A stretch of DNA of 64,000 nt, taken from assembly GCA_963691715.1 (NCBI GenBank), contig OY829281.1, positions 558,001-622,000 of the forward strand, read 5' to 3'. The notes under the pieces were generated by a model. It ran no database searches. It saw only the letters and a list, made by a program, of their open reading frames with translations, and was not told where the DNA came from. The position numbers were made by a program, and so were the translations under genes. Source of the stretch: HXMU1420-13 sp963691715 (GTDB lineage: Bacteria; Bacteroidota; Rhodothermia; Balneolales; Balneolaceae). Positions 54,479 to 64,000 of the stretch are shown here, in pieces (positions within the stretch are counted from its first letter, which is position 1; every line of letters begins with the position of its first letter).

Positions 54479-57202
54479 TTAAAAATCTAACTGCAAGGAT
54501 AAAAATGGTATAAATCCTGGTAAATATTTCGAAGATTTGTTATAGATGATTCTTTGATCTTCGTCACGTTGAGGGATCAGAAAATTTGAAATTTCATTTT
54601 TTCTGTTCGTGATGTTTTTAAGGTTAAGATTTACCATTAGATTTGTTTTTGATATAGGTATGCTTGTATTGATACCAATATCGAGAGAGAAAAAAGCATT
54701 CAGTTCATCTTTATCTGGTGTATCGAGTGAATAATCTCCAAAAGAAGATTCATTATGTGTTGTCAAGAAATCATAGTATGATCTACTGTAAGCCCAGACC
54801 CTTTTGGGAATCCATTTAGTTTGAATCTGTAATGAAATAGGTTTTTTTAATTTCCATTTTAAAGAACCATATGTAGAATAAGGTTCACTCCAACCAGTAT
54901 TTATTCTTCTAGATTCAAAACGCTCATCATACCTAATTGTTGATATATTTGTTTGTTGTGATAGGGTGAATAAAATTGAAGGATTGGTAAATTCCTTGTT
55001 AAAACTAACAGATGCGCCATATGCTATCGTTGAAATTTGTTCTAAAAAATCAGATTGATTATCGAGATTAGTCTCTGTGCTTGATAGCAGCTGAGTATAA
55101 TTTAGGGAGTAATTTCTTGGTTCTTGTCTGTAATATGATTCAATTTTTATACTGGATTGATTAGAATATTGAATATTCCAATCAAATTTAAGTTGATAAG
55201 AAACTGGAGCAGAAATGGATTTATCCACTGGAATGTCTATTCTATTGAATGATCGTATTGCACTTGGACCCACATTTGCGATATCAAATTGTTGGATAAA
55301 TTGTCTATATATGCCACCACTTAATGAATATGTTTGATAGCCGATGTGTGTTTTTTCTGTATCGTATGAGATGGTGAATTGCGGTTGGATATAAATAATT
55401 TTTTGAAGGGAACTGATTGAACCTTTAATTCCATATTGGAATCTAAAATTATTTTTTCCGTTAAAAACTTGTTCAATAAATAAGTCTGAACGGTAATTTT
55501 CAGAGATGTTTGAGAGTGATGAATAAAAGACGTCACTTAAGTTAAATGAATGATCAATTCTTGAGGCTCTAAGTCCTAATAATAAGGTACTGTTATTTGG
55601 TAGATACCTAGTAAGTTGGCTTGATATTTCTATTTCACTAAGAATTTGATCATCGATGTCTGAATATTCTGCATTTAAATTATTTTTAAGTATTTCTAAA
55701 TCTTTATTAATGTTTTCGAAATTCGAGGTATTATCCTCAATCATGGAGTATGAATACATATATCTACTTCCTGAATAAGATCCTTTTACAAAAAGATCAG
55801 TAGAGGCATTTAAAATTCTGAAGTGCTCAATGTTAAGCATTCCATTTATAGTTTCAGATGTTTCCTCATTGTAAACAAGATCTGGTTGTATACTGCCAAG
55901 GTTTAGTTTTTGGGACAGTAAATATGCATCTTCAAACCTAGAACCAAAGTAACCAGAGATTTTTGTTTTATTAAATTCATTTGGAATAATTGAAGCTACT
56001 ATATGAATATCATTATATGTTTGGTTGGTTTGCGCAGTTTGAGGTTTATAGTGTGCAATGTCGCCTTCTTTTCCCATTAAAAAATTTTGGATTAATGGGT
56101 CAAATCTATTCCACTGTTTATATACTTCGTCGTATCCCCAAGGTGTATTTTGTAAAGAGTTATTCGTTCTTCCAGATATTGCTAAAGAAGTGTTTTTTAG
56201 CTTCAGTTCAGATCGAGCATTTAAGTTATTGGGATTCACACTTATGATGAAATTCGTTCCATTAGCTCTATCTGTGATGTCATGTTGATAATTAAGTAAA
56301 CCATTTAGGGCACCCTCATTAGTAATAGAGCCAGCAGCTGTACTCGTGCCAATTTTGTCAATTGCTAAAGGACTAAACATTCCTAACTCATCCCCTAATC
56401 GTACGGTATTATACAATCTTACGCCATCAAGCAAAACAGCCATAGTACTAGGATTACTTCCATAAATACTTAGAGAATTCGAAACTAAATCGGTAATAAA
56501 ACCTGGAGCATTTTTTATTGGAGCTAAACTTGGATTAAGATCAGTGTTTGCTTGTTCACTTTGTTCCAAAGATAACTGATTAGTCCATTTCAATATTCCA
56601 AGAGAAATTGCGTTTGCTTGTACAATAATTGGGTCTGTTGTAAATGTCTTTGGAGTTAATCGAATAATATTTAGCCCAGAGGAATCTGCTATTTCAATAT
56701 TTTTTGATATAGGTTGATACCCAACAGAGCTGACTATAACTGGATAAACACCAGAGAGAAGAGGGGATACGGAGAAAAATCCTTCTCTATTGGTAGAGGT
56801 GCTGTTTGTAGCGTCAGCAAAATAGATGGTAGCGTCGGCTAATGGTTCCCCTGTTTCTTCATCATAAACATATCCAAAGAAAGCTCCATAATCTTCAATT
56901 ACGGTTTTTTTCTGGATCAAAACATATGTTCCGGTGGATAATATTATGAAGTCCAGTCCTGTACCAGAAATTATTTCAGCTAAAACAACACTTGGCTTGT
57001 CGGAAGTTATATCGATGTATGATTTTTCATCCAGTTCCAAAGAGGGGTCATACACTAAGTTTATGTTGTACTCTACAACCCATTTACTAAGGGCATTTTC
57101 AATGGTTTCGCCTCTAGTTACAAAGCGTTTAAATTCAGTTGATTGAGCAACTAAATTTTGAAATGAAGAGGTAATTAAAATCAGTAATAGTATGTTGCGC
57201 AT
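54479..57202 (-). CDS. TonB-dependent receptor with STN signalling domain
   Basis: 907 residues with a signal peptide (ending NLVAQ, about residue 19). The N-terminal STN domain (about 25-95, GETIENALSKWVVEYNINLVYD) talks to the FecR-type anti-sigma. A carboxypeptidase-regulatory-like domain follows (about 108-190, YVYDEETGEPLADATIYF). Next come a plug with the MAVLLDGVRLY region and a barrel ending LPGFIPFLSLQLDF. It takes up a large or scarce ligand across the outer membrane using the TonB system. It lies 7 bp after the FecR gene. No heme or siderophore signature decides the ligand. Confidence 0.93.
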   Translation of the reverse strand: MRNILLLILITSSFQNLVAQSTEFKRFVTRGETIENALSKWVVEYNINLVYDPSLELDEKSYIDITSDKPSVVLAEIISGTGLDFIILSTGTYVLIQKKTVIEDYGAFFGYVYDEETGEPLADATIYFADATNSTSTNREGFFSVSPLLSGVYPVIVSSVGYQPISKNIEIADSSGLNIIRLTPKTFTTDPIIVQANAISLGILKWTNQLSLEQSEQANTDLNPSLAPIKNAPGFITDLVSNSLSIYGSNPSTMAVLLDGVRLYNTVRLGDELGMFSPLAIDKIGTSTAAGSITNEGALNGLLNYQHDITDRANGTNFIISVNPNNLNARSELKLKNTSLAISGRTNNSLQNTPWGYDEVYKQWNRFDPLIQNFLMGKEGDIAHYKPQTAQTNQTYNDIHIVASIIPNEFNKTKISGYFGSRFEDAYLLSQKLNLGSIQPDLVYNEETSETINGMLNIEHFRILNASTDLFVKGSYSGSRYMYSYSMIEDNTSNFENINKDLEILKNNLNAEYSDIDDQILSEIEISSQLTRYLPNNSTLLLGLRASRIDHSFNLSDVFYSSLSNISENYRSDLFIEQVFNGKNNFRFQYGIKGSISSLQKIIYIQPQFTISYDTEKTHIGYQTYSLSGGIYRQFIQQFDIANVGPSAIRSFNRIDIPVDKSISAPVSYQLKFDWNIQYSNQSSIKIESYYRQEPRNYSLNYTQLLSSTETNLDNQSDFLEQISTIAYGASVSFNKEFTNPSILFTLSQQTNISTIRYDERFESRRINTGWSEPYSTYGSLKWKLKKPISLQIQTKWIPKRVWAYSRSYYDFLTTHNESSFGDYSLDTPDKDELNAFFSLDIGINTSIPISKTNLMVNLNLKNITNRKNEISNFLIPQRDEDQRIIYNKSSKYLPGFIPFLSLQLDF

Positions 57203-57209
57203 ACAATTG

Positions 57210-58100
57210 TTATTGGATTATATACCCATTGTTTGTTTTTTTGAAGCTAAAGTTTTTTACCATTGCCACATCAATTAAAATTTCTTCGATTGATGTGTCA
57301 AAGCGGTAACTTCCGCTTACCCTTTCTTGTTCATCAATGTGAGTACTAATTTCAATACTAGTATCAAATTGTAATGATAATCGTTCAAATAAGTTTTTAA
57401 GGGATATATTTTTAAAATTTACTCGTTCTTCTTCCCAGTTAACCATATGATTTTTATTATGATTATCTGAATGGGTCTTTGAAAGCTCATTCTCGATTAG
57501 AGTTACTTCATCGCCTTCGTATAAAACAATTCCTTCGGTTTCATTTTTTACTTCAACAATTCCTTCATGTACTAACACACTAGACTTAGAACTCTCATTG
57601 TCTTCCCAATCTTCAATTTCGAAAATTGTACCAAGAACTTGTGTTTCAAGAGAAGGAGAAGACACGATGAAAGGTAATTTTTTATTCGATGCCACATCAA
57701 AATATGCATGACCATCCAGTTTAATATCACGATTTGTAATACCGAAGAGTAATGGATATTCAATGTTTGAATTTCCCATGAGTGTAATGTTTGTACCATC
57801 TCTTAATTCGATAACACTTATTTCCCCAGGTAACGCATTTTTCTGGATGGAAAAGAAATTCAAAAAACTTACCGCAGCAGTAATTAATGTTACAGCAGCT
57901 ACCAAATAACGAATGGTGTACGTTTTTTTTGACTCTACCTTATCATCTATTGTGTTCCAAATACTGTCTAAAGCATGTTCAGTTTCTTGCTCATTGACGA
58001 TTGGCTTTTGTGTGATTTCACCAGATAGATTCCACACAGATTGTAAATCATCTGGAATGGAATTATCTATATGTGTTTCTTTTTTATTGTACGTTTTCAT
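57210..58100 (-). CDS. FecR-family anti-sigma factor
   Basis: 296 residues. A short cytosolic N-terminus has LQSVWNLSGEI. One membrane helix (about 62-85, TIRYLVAAVTLITAAVSFLNFF) leads to a periplasmic FecR domain (about 95-210, ISVIELRDGTNITLMGNSNIEYPL). The C-terminal DUF4974/STN-like part (about 225-296, VNFKNISLKNLFERLSLQFD) contacts the receptor's STN domain in the family model. It relays receptor occupancy to the sigma factor, normally by proteolysis. It overlaps the sigma gene by 4 bp. Confidence 0.94.
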   Translation of the reverse strand: MKTYNKKETHIDNSIPDDLQSVWNLSGEITQKPIVNEQETEHALDSIWNTIDDKVESKKTYTIRYLVAAVTLITAAVSFLNFFSIQKNALPGEISVIELRDGTNITLMGNSNIEYPLLFGITNRDIKLDGHAYFDVASNKKLPFIVSSPSLETQVLGTIFEIEDWEDNESSKSSVLVHEGIVEVKNETEGIVLYEGDEVTLIENELSKTHSDNHNKNHMVNWEEERVNFKNISLKNLFERLSLQFDTSIEISTHIDEQERVSGSYRFDTSIEEILIDVAMVKNFSFKKTNNGYIIQ

Positions 58101-58672
58101 TGGTTTACCGCTGTTCGCTGAGTGAGTTGGAGTTTGTCGCGAAGAGTTTTTAATGCTGTAACTATATGATTATTTACAGTTCGAGAAGAAAGATTCATTA
58201 TTTCCGCAATTTCATGGTGTTGCAAACCTTCAAATCTGCTTAGTTCAAAAGCTTCCCTTTGTCTTTCAGGTAATTCTGTTATGCAAATCTTTAATTCATG
58301 GAGTAAATGGCTTGAATCATTTTCTTCTAGTTCTATTTCATCTACAATTTCTTCATCTAAAGTTTCTTTTTTTGAAGAATGATCACGAATAAAATTTAAA
58401 GATTGATTTCTAACAGAAGTGTATAAATAAGACACTATAGATTTTTGTGGATCAATATTTAATCTGTTCTTCCAAAGTTTTACAAACACATCTTGAACAA
58501 TATCTAATGCATCAGCCTTTTCATTTACAAATCTCATGGCATATCTAACATATTGGTCATGATTTTTTCTAAAGAAATCAGAAAAGGCTAATCTGTTTCC
58601 AGATCTTATCTCTAAAGCGTATGTTTCGGGTTGAAAACTCTTCATTATCTTCGATTTTTCTTCTTTACACAT
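58097..58672 (-). CDS. ECF RNA polymerase sigma factor
   Basis: 191 residues. Region 2 (about 25-95) includes DALDIVQDVFVKLWKNR, the -10-binding and core-binding helices. Region 4 (about 130-185) has LPERQREAFELSRFEGLQHHEIAEIMN and NLSSRTVNNHIVTALKTLR, the -35-binding helix-turn-helix. It directs RNA polymerase to the receptor operon when FecR releases it. Its stop overlaps the FecR start by 4 bp. An in-frame Met ten codons in (MKSFQPE) is an alternative start. It is the first gene of the sigma, FecR, receptor and fasciclin run. Confidence 0.95.
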   Translation of the reverse strand: MCKEEKSKIMKSFQPETYALEIRSGNRLAFSDFFRKNHDQYVRYAMRFVNEKADALDIVQDVFVKLWKNRLNIDPQKSIVSYLYTSVRNQSLNFIRDHSSKKETLDEEIVDEIELEENDSSHLLHELKICITELPERQREAFELSRFEGLQHHEIAEIMNLSSRTVNNHIVTALKTLRDKLQLTQRTAVNQ

Positions 58673-58803
58673 GAAATCCAGCTTATGACTAGTATAAATT
58701 ACAATGTTAATAACGTATATTATTTCTAGTCAAACTTGATCATCGAAAGAAAAGTTCAATCACCTGTAATTGAATATGCTGTAGCTCAGTAATTCGAATT
58801 GAA

Positions 58804-59724
58804 TTAGTTTCCTATAGCCTTCAAGATCCTATTATTTAATGCAGCATAAAGAGGGTGATCTTCCTCAAGTGGCTCTATCACCACTTCTTTATATTTTTGG
58901 ATATCAGCATGCCTAAAACGATCGTATAATTCTCGAGCCATAGCGTTCAAATCACCGTGGTAACACACCTGATTTACTCCCTTTGAGGGTATTGTTTGTA
59001 ATAAATATAACGCATTTTTTTGGGTAAGTGCATGATGCCTCGTTAACCAACGTACCTTAGCATCTGGGGTATAATGCGAATATTTTTGACCTGGACTCTT
59101 TGGTGCATGAATGGGATTGGGCGATGATTCTTTAACGGAAACGCCGAGTATGGCTGAAATTTCTTCTCTACCAATCATGCCAGGGCGCAAAATAATTGGT
59201 TCTTTTTCAGAAAGATCAATCACAGTAGATTCTAATCCAATTTTTGTAGTATTTCCATCAAGTACCTGACATGCATTTCCAAAATCTGATATAACATGTT
59301 CTGCTTTAGTGGGGGAGGGTTTTCCAGAACGATTAGCACTTGGTGCAACAAGTGGTCCTGTTCTACGAATTAAATCGAGAGCAATACTATGATCGGGTAT
59401 TCGTAGTGCAACTGTATCTAAACCAGCAGTAACTGCATCAAGAACTTCTTGGCGCTTCTTAAGCACCAGTGTAAGTGGGCCAGGCCAAAAAGTATCAATC
59501 AATGTATGGGCATGTTCTGGGATATTGCTACAAAAATCATGAATCTGTTTCTTTTCATGAAGGTGAACAATTAATGGGTTATCAGCGGGTCGTCCTTTTA
59601 TTTTGTATATCTTTGAAATCGCAGAACTATTCCATGCATCAGCCCCTAGCCCATACACGGTTTCTGTAGGGAAAGCTACTATGCCTCCCTGCTTTATTAT
59701 TTCTGCTGCTTGTTCAATGGTCAT
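58804..59724 (-). CDS. L-threonylcarbamoyladenylate synthase (TsaC/Sua5 type)
   Basis: 306 residues. It makes threonylcarbamoyl-AMP for the t6A tRNA modification at position 37. YrdC-type signatures are GGIVAFPTETVYGLGADAWN, KIYKIKGRPADNPL and a lysine/serine-rich VAPSANRSGKPSPT (about 130-143). The C-terminal ~100 residues (SPGQKYSHYTPDAKVRW) are a Sua5-type extension, so it is the Sua5 subfamily. It is 13 bp after mfd on the same strand. Confidence 0.93.
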   Translation of the reverse strand: MTIEQAAEIIKQGGIVAFPTETVYGLGADAWNSSAISKIYKIKGRPADNPLIVHLHEKKQIHDFCSNIPEHAHTLIDTFWPGPLTLVLKKRQEVLDAVTAGLDTVALRIPDHSIALDLIRRTGPLVAPSANRSGKPSPTKAEHVISDFGNACQVLDGNTTKIGLESTVIDLSEKEPIILRPGMIGREEISAILGVSVKESSPNPIHAPKSPGQKYSHYTPDAKVRWLTRHHALTQKNALYLLQTIPSKGVNQVCYHGDLNAMARELYDRFRHADIQKYKEVVIEPLEEDHPLYAALNNRILKAIGN

Positions 59725-59737
59725 GTTCTAACCCGCA

Positions 59738-62700
59738 TTATGCTTCAGATAATTTTTTCAAGAAGTTGAACGCTGCTTTATAATTTGGAATGTCTTGAAT
59801 TGCGAAGCGAACGACCTCATTTTTTTGGATAAGCTGAAACTTATCTTTTTTAATGGTCTCTAGTTTTTTTAGAATCTGTTGAAATAGATTATTGTTGTAA
59901 AAATATGCTCCAATGTTTGACTCCGCTTTTGGGCAGATCAGCCACATTCTACCTGCTCTAACCGTTGCTTTAGTAAAAAATGATTTTGAAGCGAATAATT
60001 TAATTTTTGTAACTAGTATTAGATGTTCTGCTTCTATAGGAAGTTTCCCAAACCGATCCATAATTTCTTCCTTCCATTCATCAATTTCCGGTTCACTTTT
60101 AGCCTGAGATAATTTTCGGTATAGATTTAGACGTTCTACATTATCTAAAATATATTCTGTGGGTAGCAGAACGGTGTCATCGATTTCAACTTGGGTTTCA
60201 GGAAATTCAAGTTCAGTTTCTACCTCTTCAAAAAGATCCGCAAACTCACTTTCTTTCAATTCCCTAACAGCGTCATTTAAGATTTTTGTATATAAATCGA
60301 ATCCAATATCATTAATAAATCCACTTTGTTCCCCTCCTAAAATATCGCCTGCTCCACGAATGTCTAAATCACGCATTGCTATATTAAATCCAGAGCCTAA
60401 ATCGGAGAACTCTTCTAGAGCAAGCAATCGTTTTCTTGCTTCGGTAGTTAGGGTTTCGATGGGTCTAGTAATCAAATAACAAAATGCTTTTCGATTCGAC
60501 CGTCCCACTCGACCACGTAGCTGGTGTAATTCCGCGAGTCCAAAATTATCAGCATTATTAATCAGAATGGTGTTGGCATTGGCGATATCGATTCCATTTT
60601 CAATGATGTTTGTTGAAACAAGTACGTCAAATTTATGGGAATAAAAATCTTCGATAATCTTCTCAAGCTGACTAGCCGTCATTTGACCATGCCCAAATCG
60701 TACCCGAACATTTGGCACCAAAAAGCGAATCATTTCAGCAATTTCTTCAATATTTTTGACCCTGTTATGTACAAAGAATACCTGCCCACCTCTACTCATT
60801 TCCTGCAAAATAGCGTCTCGAATCAAGGCTTCATTAAAGGAATGTATTTCGGTATAAACAGGTCTTCGATTCGGAGGAGGTGTATTTATAACACTTAAAT
60901 CTCTAGCGCCCATCAAAGAATATTGTAATGTTCTTGGTATTGGGGTAGCAGTGAGAGTTAATACATCAACAGTAGCTCTAAATTCTTTTAGTTTTTCTTT
61001 AGCGGATACACCAAAACGTTGTTCTTCATCAACCACAATCAATCCAAGATCTTTAAAATGAACATCTTTGGATAGAATACGATGTGTACCAATAACAATA
61101 TCTACTTTTCCTTCTATAAGCTCTTTGATCACTTGGGTTTGTTGAGCTTTGGTTCGGAATCGGCTTAATACTTCTATACGAATCGGAAAGTTTTTCATCC
61201 GTTTTAAAAATGTCTTAGCATGTTGTTCAGCTAGAATAGTTGTTGGAACTAAAACACCCACTTGTTTTTGATCCATCACCGCTTTAAAAGCGGCTCGTAC
61301 AGCAACTTCCGTTTTACCGAATCCAACATCGCCACACACTAAGCGATCCATGGGTTGTTTGGTCTCCATATCCTGTTTAACAGCAAGAATGGCTTCATGT
61401 TGATCTGGAGTTTCTTCATATTCAAATCGTGCTTCCATTTCAATCTGCCAACCTGAATCACCTGCAAAGGCATGAGCTTTTTGCGATTTTCTTTTTGCAT
61501 ATAGGAGTATAAGCTCACGGGCGATATCCTTAACTTTCCGTTTTGTTTGGGCCTTTTTTCTTGCCCATTCACCTGAACCTAATTTAGTAATTCTAGGTGC
61601 AGTGCCCTCTTTTCCTGAATATTTTTGGAGTTTATGTAGAGATGATACATTTACATAAAGGAGAGAATCGTCTTTATAGCGTAGTATTACTACCTCTTGT
61701 TCTGAGTTTTTTACTTGAATGGTTTTGAATCCTGCAAATTGGCCAATGCCATAATCAACATGAACAACAAAATCTCCAACAGATAAATCTTTTAACTCTT
61801 TAAATGATATACCCCCCGAATATATTCTTCTTTTAACTTTTGGTCGGTAATATCGATTGAAAATTTGATGGTCGGTATACAGTGCACGTTTAATTTCTGG
61901 AAAAATAAATCCTTGATATAGAGAATTAACCCTCAATTCATAATCAAAGGATGGGGTTGAAGGTCCAAGCAATTCGTTAAATCTTTTTTCTTGCCCTTCA
62001 TTATCACAACATATTACTGTCTTGATTCCCTTTTCGGAATTCGATTCTATATCCTTCTTTAAAAGATCAAAATTCCCATGAAAATCTGGTTGGGGTTTAC
62101 TTTCGATAGTAATTGATTGGATCTTTTTTGATGTAGCTGAACCCAAATATATCGACGTATTAAAGGTAGCTAACTGTTGGTGGAACTCATTATTTGAAAG
62201 AAAAAGTGAATTAGGTTCTAGATTATCTTGCTTAGATTCAGTAAAAGCATCCTCAGCTTTATCAAACCTAGTGTTTAATACTGATTCGATGAGTGGTGCA
62301 TCTTTTAAAAGGATCAAGGTATTTTCATCAAAATAGGAGAAAAGACTTTCTTTGTCTAAATCGGGAAGATTTGAGAGATCTGGTATAATCTTTATTTCAT
62401 CTAAAAATGAAATTGAACGTTGTGAATTTGCATCAAATTCGCGGATAGAATCAACTTCATCTCCAAATAACTCCAGCCGAATTGGGTATTCTCCCGAAAA
62501 CGGAAACACATCGATGATTCCGCCTCGAACGGCAAATTCTCCAGGTTGGTCTACAAAGCGTACCGGTTTATAAGCTTGTTGTACTAATTCGAGACGGAAA
62601 TTTTCTGGATCAATTTCATTTCCTCTTTTAATGTGAATGCTAACATCATTAATCTGAGAGGGAGGAGCAACTTTATCGAATAGAGCTTCAGCTGAAGTTA

Positions 62701-63055
62701 CTACTATTTTTGATTTAGAGGATTGTATTGCTTGAATGGCCTCAGAGCGTTGAACTAACAATGACGAATCAAGAATTTGATCTCTATCGTAAGGTTTATG
62801 ATTAGTAGAAGGAAAATAAATGATTTCTTTTTCAGAGATTACTGATAAATCGGCTTTGAAAATTCGAGCTTGTTCATCTGTATCTGTGATAAATAGTTGT
62901 GTTCTGAATGTATGTTGTAATTCATGAATGAAAAAAGAATACAGTGATCCTACAACGCCTTTAAGATGTAATTTACCCGAGTTTTCAAGTACTTTTATGG
63001 ATTTTGATAAAAGGGATGTTTTACCAATGGATGACTTAAAATCGGAAATGGACAT
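59738..63055 (-). CDS. mfd: Transcription-repair coupling factor
   Basis: 1105 residues. It removes RNA polymerase stalled at DNA lesions and recruits UvrA. A UvrB-like N-terminal module is followed by the CarD-like RNA-polymerase interaction domain (about 428-490, DLSVGDFVVHVDYGIGQFAGF). The SF2 translocase motor has Walker A GDVGFGKTE (about 578) and DEEQRFG (about 676). RGRVGRSNRKAF is in motif VI, and a C-terminal TRCF domain closes the protein. It lies 77 bp after the VWA gene and leads into the Sua5-type gene. Confidence 0.97.
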   Translation of the reverse strand: MSISDFKSSIGKTSLLSKSIKVLENSGKLHLKGVVGSLYSFFIHELQHTFRTQLFITDTDEQARIFKADLSVISEKEIIYFPSTNHKPYDRDQILDSSLLVQRSEAIQAIQSSKSKIVVTSAEALFDKVAPPSQINDVSIHIKRGNEIDPENFRLELVQQAYKPVRFVDQPGEFAVRGGIIDVFPFSGEYPIRLELFGDEVDSIREFDANSQRSISFLDEIKIIPDLSNLPDLDKESLFSYFDENTLILLKDAPLIESVLNTRFDKAEDAFTESKQDNLEPNSLFLSNNEFHQQLATFNTSIYLGSATSKKIQSITIESKPQPDFHGNFDLLKKDIESNSEKGIKTVICCDNEGQEKRFNELLGPSTPSFDYELRVNSLYQGFIFPEIKRALYTDHQIFNRYYRPKVKRRIYSGGISFKELKDLSVGDFVVHVDYGIGQFAGFKTIQVKNSEQEVVILRYKDDSLLYVNVSSLHKLQKYSGKEGTAPRITKLGSGEWARKKAQTKRKVKDIARELILLYAKRKSQKAHAFAGDSGWQIEMEARFEYEETPDQHEAILAVKQDMETKQPMDRLVCGDVGFGKTEVAVRAAFKAVMDQKQVGVLVPTTILAEQHAKTFLKRMKNFPIRIEVLSRFRTKAQQTQVIKELIEGKVDIVIGTHRILSKDVHFKDLGLIVVDEEQRFGVSAKEKLKEFRATVDVLTLTATPIPRTLQYSLMGARDLSVINTPPPNRRPVYTEIHSFNEALIRDAILQEMSRGGQVFFVHNRVKNIEEIAEMIRFLVPNVRVRFGHGQMTASQLEKIIEDFYSHKFDVLVSTNIIENGIDIANANTILINNADNFGLAELHQLRGRVGRSNRKAFCYLITRPIETLTTEARKRLLALEEFSDLGSGFNIAMRDLDIRGAGDILGGEQSGFINDIGFDLYTKILNDAVRELKESEFADLFEEVETELEFPETQVEIDDTVLLPTEYILDNVERLNLYRKLSQAKSEPEIDEWKEEIMDRFGKLPIEAEHLILVTKIKLFASKSFFTKATVRAGRMWLICPKAESNIGAYFYNNNLFQQILKKLETIKKDKFQLIQKNEVVRFAIQDIPNYKAAFNFLKKLSEA

Positions 63056-63132
63056 GTATTTTTAATAGCTGGCTTAGCAACTAAGATAGTTACAGCTTTT
63101 ATGAATGTTTATATAATCTAAAACGTGATAAT

Positions 63133-64000
63133 TTATCGATCTGTTAGTTTTCTTAACCATATTTTTTCAGATAAAAATCCAATACTTAGGAGTGTAAATG
63201 CATATCCTAAATAGGTTGGATATTTATCTTCATAATCGGTATAAATTATTTCTTCTACTTTTGATTGTTCTAGAAGATCGATTTCATCATAAATGCTTGC
63301 TAATTCATCGGAACTTGTTGCTCGATAGTATCTTCCACCTGTTAACTCAGCTACTGAAGTTAGCATCTCTTCATCGATATTGACAGGTATATTTTGATAT
63401 CTACGACCAAATATAGGGTCTTGAACCGGATAAGGAGCAGTTCCTCGTGTTCCTGCGCCGATGGTGTATATTTTAACTCCATAGGTGAGGGCTAAATCAG
63501 CAGCAGTAACTGGATCAATCTCCCCAGCATTATTTTGACCATCGGTTAAAAGTATAATTACTTTACTTTTAGTTTTACTGTCTTTTAGCCTATTTATAGC
63601 GGTAGCAATTCCCATTCCTATTGCCGTTCCATCTTCAATAACACCCATCGATACCTCATCAACTAATTGTTTTAAGAGGCGATAATCAAGAGTAGGAGGA
63701 CAAACTGTAAATGATTTCATAGCAAACGTTACCAACCCTATACGATCAGATATTCGTTTATCTACAAATTCTTTTGCTACCTCTCTTGCTGCCTCAAAAC
63801 GATTGGGTTTTAAATCTTCTGCTTTCATACTGGAACTCATATCCAGTACCATTACAATGTCAATCCCTTCTGCATTACGTTCAATGGTGGTTAATTTATT
63901 TTGTGGTCGTGCAAGAGCGATGATTAAAAAAATGATTCCTGAAATAAGAAATACTTTATTTAACCAATGCAGATGTGATCTCCAATTACCGTCGAGACCG
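63133..64000 (-). CDS. BatA-like VWA-domain membrane protein (5' end outside window)
   Basis: Open to the right edge; the reading frame continues upstream of the Met at 63852 without a stop. Upstream residues read NKVFLISGIIFLIIALARPQ, a membrane helix followed by ARPQ, the BatA hallmark. The VWA domain then has the MIDAS motif DMSSSM, GTAIGMGIATAI (Thr) and LTDGQNNAGE (Asp). A second membrane helix closes the protein (YLGYAFTLLSIGFL). Bat proteins work with MoxR ATPases and are linked to aerotolerance. Its neighbours BatB or MoxR would lie outside the window. Confidence 0.9.
   Translation of the reverse strand, partial: GLDGNWRSHLHWLNKVFLISGIIFLIIALARPQNKLTTIERNAEGIDIVMVLDMSSSMKAEDLKPNRFEAAREVAKEFVDKRISDRIGLVTFAMKSFTVCPPTLDYRLLKQLVDEVSMGVIEDGTAIGMGIATAINRLKDSKTKSKVIILLTDGQNNAGEIDPVTAADLALTYGVKIYTIGAGTRGTAPYPVQDPIFGRRYQNIPVNIDEEMLTSVAELTGGRYYRATSSDELASIYDEIDLLEQSKVEEIIYTDYEDKYPTYLGYAFTLLSIGFLSEKIWLRKLTDR

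Noticed and set aside
1..64000. CRISPR arrays, tRNA or rRNA genes, prophage
   Set aside because: No regularly spaced repeats, cloverleaf sequences, rRNA segments or phage structural genes were recognised anywhere in the window by reading; a tRNA scan was not run.

Overview
The window is AT-rich chromosomal DNA from a member of the Bacteroidota/Rhodothermota/Balneolota group. The lineage call rests on several things seen in the sequence. There is an ECF sigma, FecR and STN-TonB receptor cascade, many outer-membrane beta-barrels with signal peptides ending in AQ or SQ, and an isolated atpD-atpC pair. Two promoters match the TTG-N20-TAnnTTTG pattern of that group, and most genes lack a clear Shine-Dalgarno. 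I cannot fix the genus; a Balneola-like marine bacterium would fit. Nearly everything is chromosomal core plus envelope genes. There is one intact insertion sequence, and I saw no phage, CRISPR array, rRNA or tRNA.

Layout, left to right. 1-10.9 kb, minus strand: lon (cut by the window edge), an outer-membrane protein, a UvrD/PcrA helicase, valS, rsmB and a CreD-like protein. 10.95-11.70 kb: an IS1595-family element sitting in one arm of a 14-bp inverted repeat. 11.8-13.7 kb: a MuiA-like protein with an inserted SusC-like N-terminal module. 14-16.5 kb, plus strand: atpD, atpC and a small beta-barrel. 16.7-24 kb, minus strand: two paralogous PHB-depolymerase-type esterases bracketing a large BNR-repeat protein, two beta-barrels and a Crp-family regulator. 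24.3-30.8 kb, minus strand: a five-gene envelope operon (PEGA-barrel, lipoprotein, FlgT-like/PKD protein, NTF2-like secreted protein, LPP20-like lipoprotein) behind an LPP20 lipoprotein with its own terminator. 31-35.1 kb, minus strand: a polyprenyl synthase, an LpxH-type hydrolase and PBP1A.

35.2-48.5 kb, plus strand: pfkA, pgi, a deoxynucleoside kinase, then yceD-rpmF-plsX-fabH-fabD-fabG-acpP-fabF-rnc, mgtE, thyA, folA and a membrane-anchored receiver protein. This block links glycolysis, dNTP supply and fatty-acid/phospholipid synthesis. 48.7-52.1 kb: an HD hydrolase, an acyl-CoA thioesterase, an M42 aminopeptidase and a DUF2237 protein. 52.2-58.7 kb, minus strand: sigma factor, FecR, TonB receptor and a five-domain fasciclin lipoprotein. 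58.8-64 kb, minus strand: the threonylcarbamoyl-AMP synthase, mfd and a BatA-type VWA protein cut by the right edge.

The least explained parts are the PEGA/LPP20 envelope operon and the sigma/FecR/receptor/fasciclin cassette. No gene gap exceeds 300 bases.
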